Below are positions 5,555 through 6,594 of a DNA stretch of 6,594 nucleotides, in pieces. Source of the DNA: Bacillota bacterium. GTDB lineage: Bacteria > Bacillota > Clostridia > Oscillospirales > Ruminococcaceae. The translations under genes and the position numbers were made by a program. The notes beneath the pieces were generated by a model. It had not been told where the DNA came from, did not search any database, and was given only the letters and a program-made list of their open reading frames with translations. The stretch lies in the NCBI GenBank assembly GCA_029550985.1, contig JAKPGH010000153.1:1-6594 (forward strand), given 5' to 3'. Every line of letters begins with the position of its first letter. The stretch's first letter is position 1.

Positions 5555-6283
5555 ATGATGAATACAATCAATGCCAGTGGAGCTGACAGCACCGAAATCA
5601 ACCAACGACTTTCCCAGGAGGATGGAGAGTTTTTCATCGAAGGCTGCCTTGGCCAGCGCTTTCTGGGCGCCGGCATGGGCGGCGGCAAGCATATCCGCAT
5701 TTCCGGCATTCCCGGGAACGCTTTGGGCGCCTACCTGAACGGAGCCGAAATTGAAACGCAAGGAAACGCCCAGGACGCTGTGGGGGATACCATGAACGCC
5801 GGCAGAATTATCATTCACGGCAACGTGGGGGATACGGCGGGGTATGCCATGCGGGGCGGCAAAATTTTCATTCGGGGGAACGCCGGCTACCGCACCGGCG
5901 TCCACATGAAGGAATACCAGCGCCACATCCCGGTGATTGTCATCGGCGGGCGAGCCGGCAGCTTTCTCGGCGAATACCAGGCGGGAGGGCTGATTATCGT
6001 GTTGGGCCTCAATGAGGACGAAAAGCCCATCGTAGGCGGATTTCCCTGCACCGGCATGTACGGCGGAAAAGTCTTTTTGCGGGGAGATGCCCGCCATGTT
6101 TCCTTCCCGCCGCAGGTTACCTTGCGCCCGGCAGAACAAGGCGACATTGACGAAATCAGCGGGCATTTAAATGATTATTGCCGTGTGTTCGGACTGGATA
6201 GTTCGTGGATTTTAGCATCTCCCTTTACGGTGATTACACCCAACAGTAAAAATCCGTATAAGCAGATGTATGTCACCAACTGA
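5555..6283 (+). CDS. GXGXG-domain protein, structural beta-helix subunit of split glutamate synthase (GltB3 type)
   Basis: This 242-aa protein corresponds to the C-terminal right-handed beta-helix (GXGXG) domain of large glutamate synthase subunits, which holds the other domains in place and has no known catalytic residues. Glycine-rich turns recur between about residues 28 and 180, for example GAGMGGGKHIRISG, GNALGAYLNGAEI, GNAQDAVGDTMNAG, GNVGDTAGYAMRGG and GNAGYRTGVHM, typical of stacked helix coils. The last 60 or so residues (after VFLRGDARHVSFPPQ) are a non-repetitive tail. The start at 5555 has AAGAGGTG (5543-5550) upstream; a second ATG directly follows at 5558 and is equally possible. 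It lies 26 bases after the synthase core gene with no terminator between. Similar subunits occur in tungsten formylmethanofuran dehydrogenase (FwdC/FmdC) and in MgsB/GlxC, but the neighbours point to glutamate synthase. Confidence 0.88.
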   Translation: MMNTINASGADSTEINQRLSQEDGEFFIEGCLGQRFLGAGMGGGKHIRISGIPGNALGAYLNGAEIETQGNAQDAVGDTMNAGRIIIHGNVGDTAGYAMRGGKIFIRGNAGYRTGVHMKEYQRHIPVIVIGGRAGSFLGEYQAGGLIIVLGLNEDEKPIVGGFPCTGMYGGKVFLRGDARHVSFPPQVTLRPAEQGDIDEISGHLNDYCRVFGLDSSWILASPFTVITPNSKNPYKQMYVTN

Positions 6284-6297
6284 GGAGGAGGTTTCCC

Positions 6298-6594
6298 ATG
6301 AAATACACCAAGGAAGAGGTCATGCAATTTGTGCAGGAGGAGGATGTAAAATTTATCCGTCTTGCCTTCTGCGATGTGTTTGGCGTTCAAAAAAACATTG
6401 CCATTTTCCCCACAGAGTTAAGGCGCGCTTTTGAATACGGCATTCCTTTTGACGCCTCCGCCATTGCGGGCTTCGGCGGGGAAGTGCGCTCCGACCTGTT
6501 CCTCCATCCCGACCCCACCACCCTGACCTCCCTGCCGTGGCGCAGCGAAAACGGGCGGGTGGTCCGCATGTTCTGCACCATCAAGCATCCCGAC
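6298..6594 (+). CDS. glnA: Glutamine synthetase type I, N-terminal part, cut by window edge
   Basis: The first 99 residues of a type I (GlnA-family) glutamine synthetase, which makes glutamine from glutamate, ammonia and ATP. The visible part is the N-terminal beta-grasp domain: VKFIRLAFCDVFGVQKN (17-33), GIPFDASAIAGFGGE (48-62), SDLFLHPDPTTL and the PWRSENGRVVRMFC segment. The catalytic barrel lies beyond the window. It follows the beta-helix gene by 14 bases and has a very strong ribosome binding site, AGGAGGAGG (6283-6291), so it is likely co-transcribed with the glutamate synthase genes and shares their attenuator. Aligned with B. subtilis GlnA from memory, the feedback-sensing Arg62 falls at Gly61 here, with Arg64 nearby. 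Gamma-glutamylmethylamide synthetase (GmaS) is a homologous alternative that the fragment cannot exclude, but the setting favours glutamine synthetase. Confidence 0.88.
   Translation, partial: MKYTKEEVMQFVQEEDVKFIRLAFCDVFGVQKNIAIFPTELRRAFEYGIPFDASAIAGFGGEVRSDLFLHPDPTTLTSLPWRSENGRVVRMFCTIKHPD

Noticed and set aside
2929..6594. Reading the four rightward genes as an N-methylglutamate synthase plus gamma-glutamylmethylamide synthetase operon (mgsABC/gmaS, glxBCD-like)
   Set aside because: These families are homologous and the domain set is the same. However, the divergent glutamine synthetase, the neighbouring asnB, the Gram-positive anaerobe signature and the N-terminal dicluster ferredoxin domain fit glutamate synthase better. 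No methylamine gene is visible.
1..6594. CRISPR arrays, insertion sequences, tRNA or rRNA genes, prophage traces
   Set aside because: No repeat-spacer pattern, transposase frame, inverted terminal repeats or structural RNA gene was seen. The region reads as ordinary core metabolism apart from its control elements.

Overview
The window is a nitrogen-assimilation locus from a Gram-positive anaerobe, most likely a class Clostridia member (Oscillospirales-like, inferred). The grounds are near-consensus sigma-A promoters, strong purine-rich ribosome binding sites, a T-box leader, a type III glutamine synthetase and an archaeal/clostridial-type split glutamate synthase. The base composition is moderately GC-rich.

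Layout. The left side is transcribed leftward. It holds the 5' end of asnB (asparagine synthetase, cut by the window edge at base 1), a T-box leader of about 240 bases that reads tRNA-Asn, and a complete type III glutamine synthetase gene (569-2665). A divergent control region follows (2666-2928). The right side is transcribed rightward and holds four tightly packed genes. These are a stand-alone class II glutamine amidotransferase (2929-4023), a ferredoxin-FMN glutamate synthase core (4023-5528), a GXGXG beta-helix subunit (5555-6283), and the start of a type I glutamine synthetase, glnA (6298 to the window end).

How it works together. The two glutamine synthetases fix ammonia into glutamine. 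The three split GltB-like proteins together match the domains of the large glutamate synthase subunit: glutaminase, FMN/Fe-S synthase and structural beta-helix. They would turn glutamine plus 2-oxoglutarate into glutamate. AsnB spends glutamine on asparagine. No GltD-type NAD(P)H subunit is visible; instead the synthase subunit carries its own N-terminal two-[4Fe-4S] ferredoxin domain.

Regulation. The most interesting part is the divergent region. Each side has a near-perfect promoter (TTGACA-17-TATACT leftward, TTGACA-17-TATGCT rightward). Directly at each predicted transcription start sits a hairpin with a six-base loop (AACGAC or AAAGGC, both fitting A-A-N-G-N-C). That hairpin is mutually exclusive with a strong intrinsic terminator lying just before the start codon. 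This looks like paired transcription attenuation, probably by an ANTAR-type antiterminator protein. The second hairpin does not match the published two-loop ANTAR motif, so the mechanism may be a variant. asnB has a separate, tRNA-Asn-sensing control.
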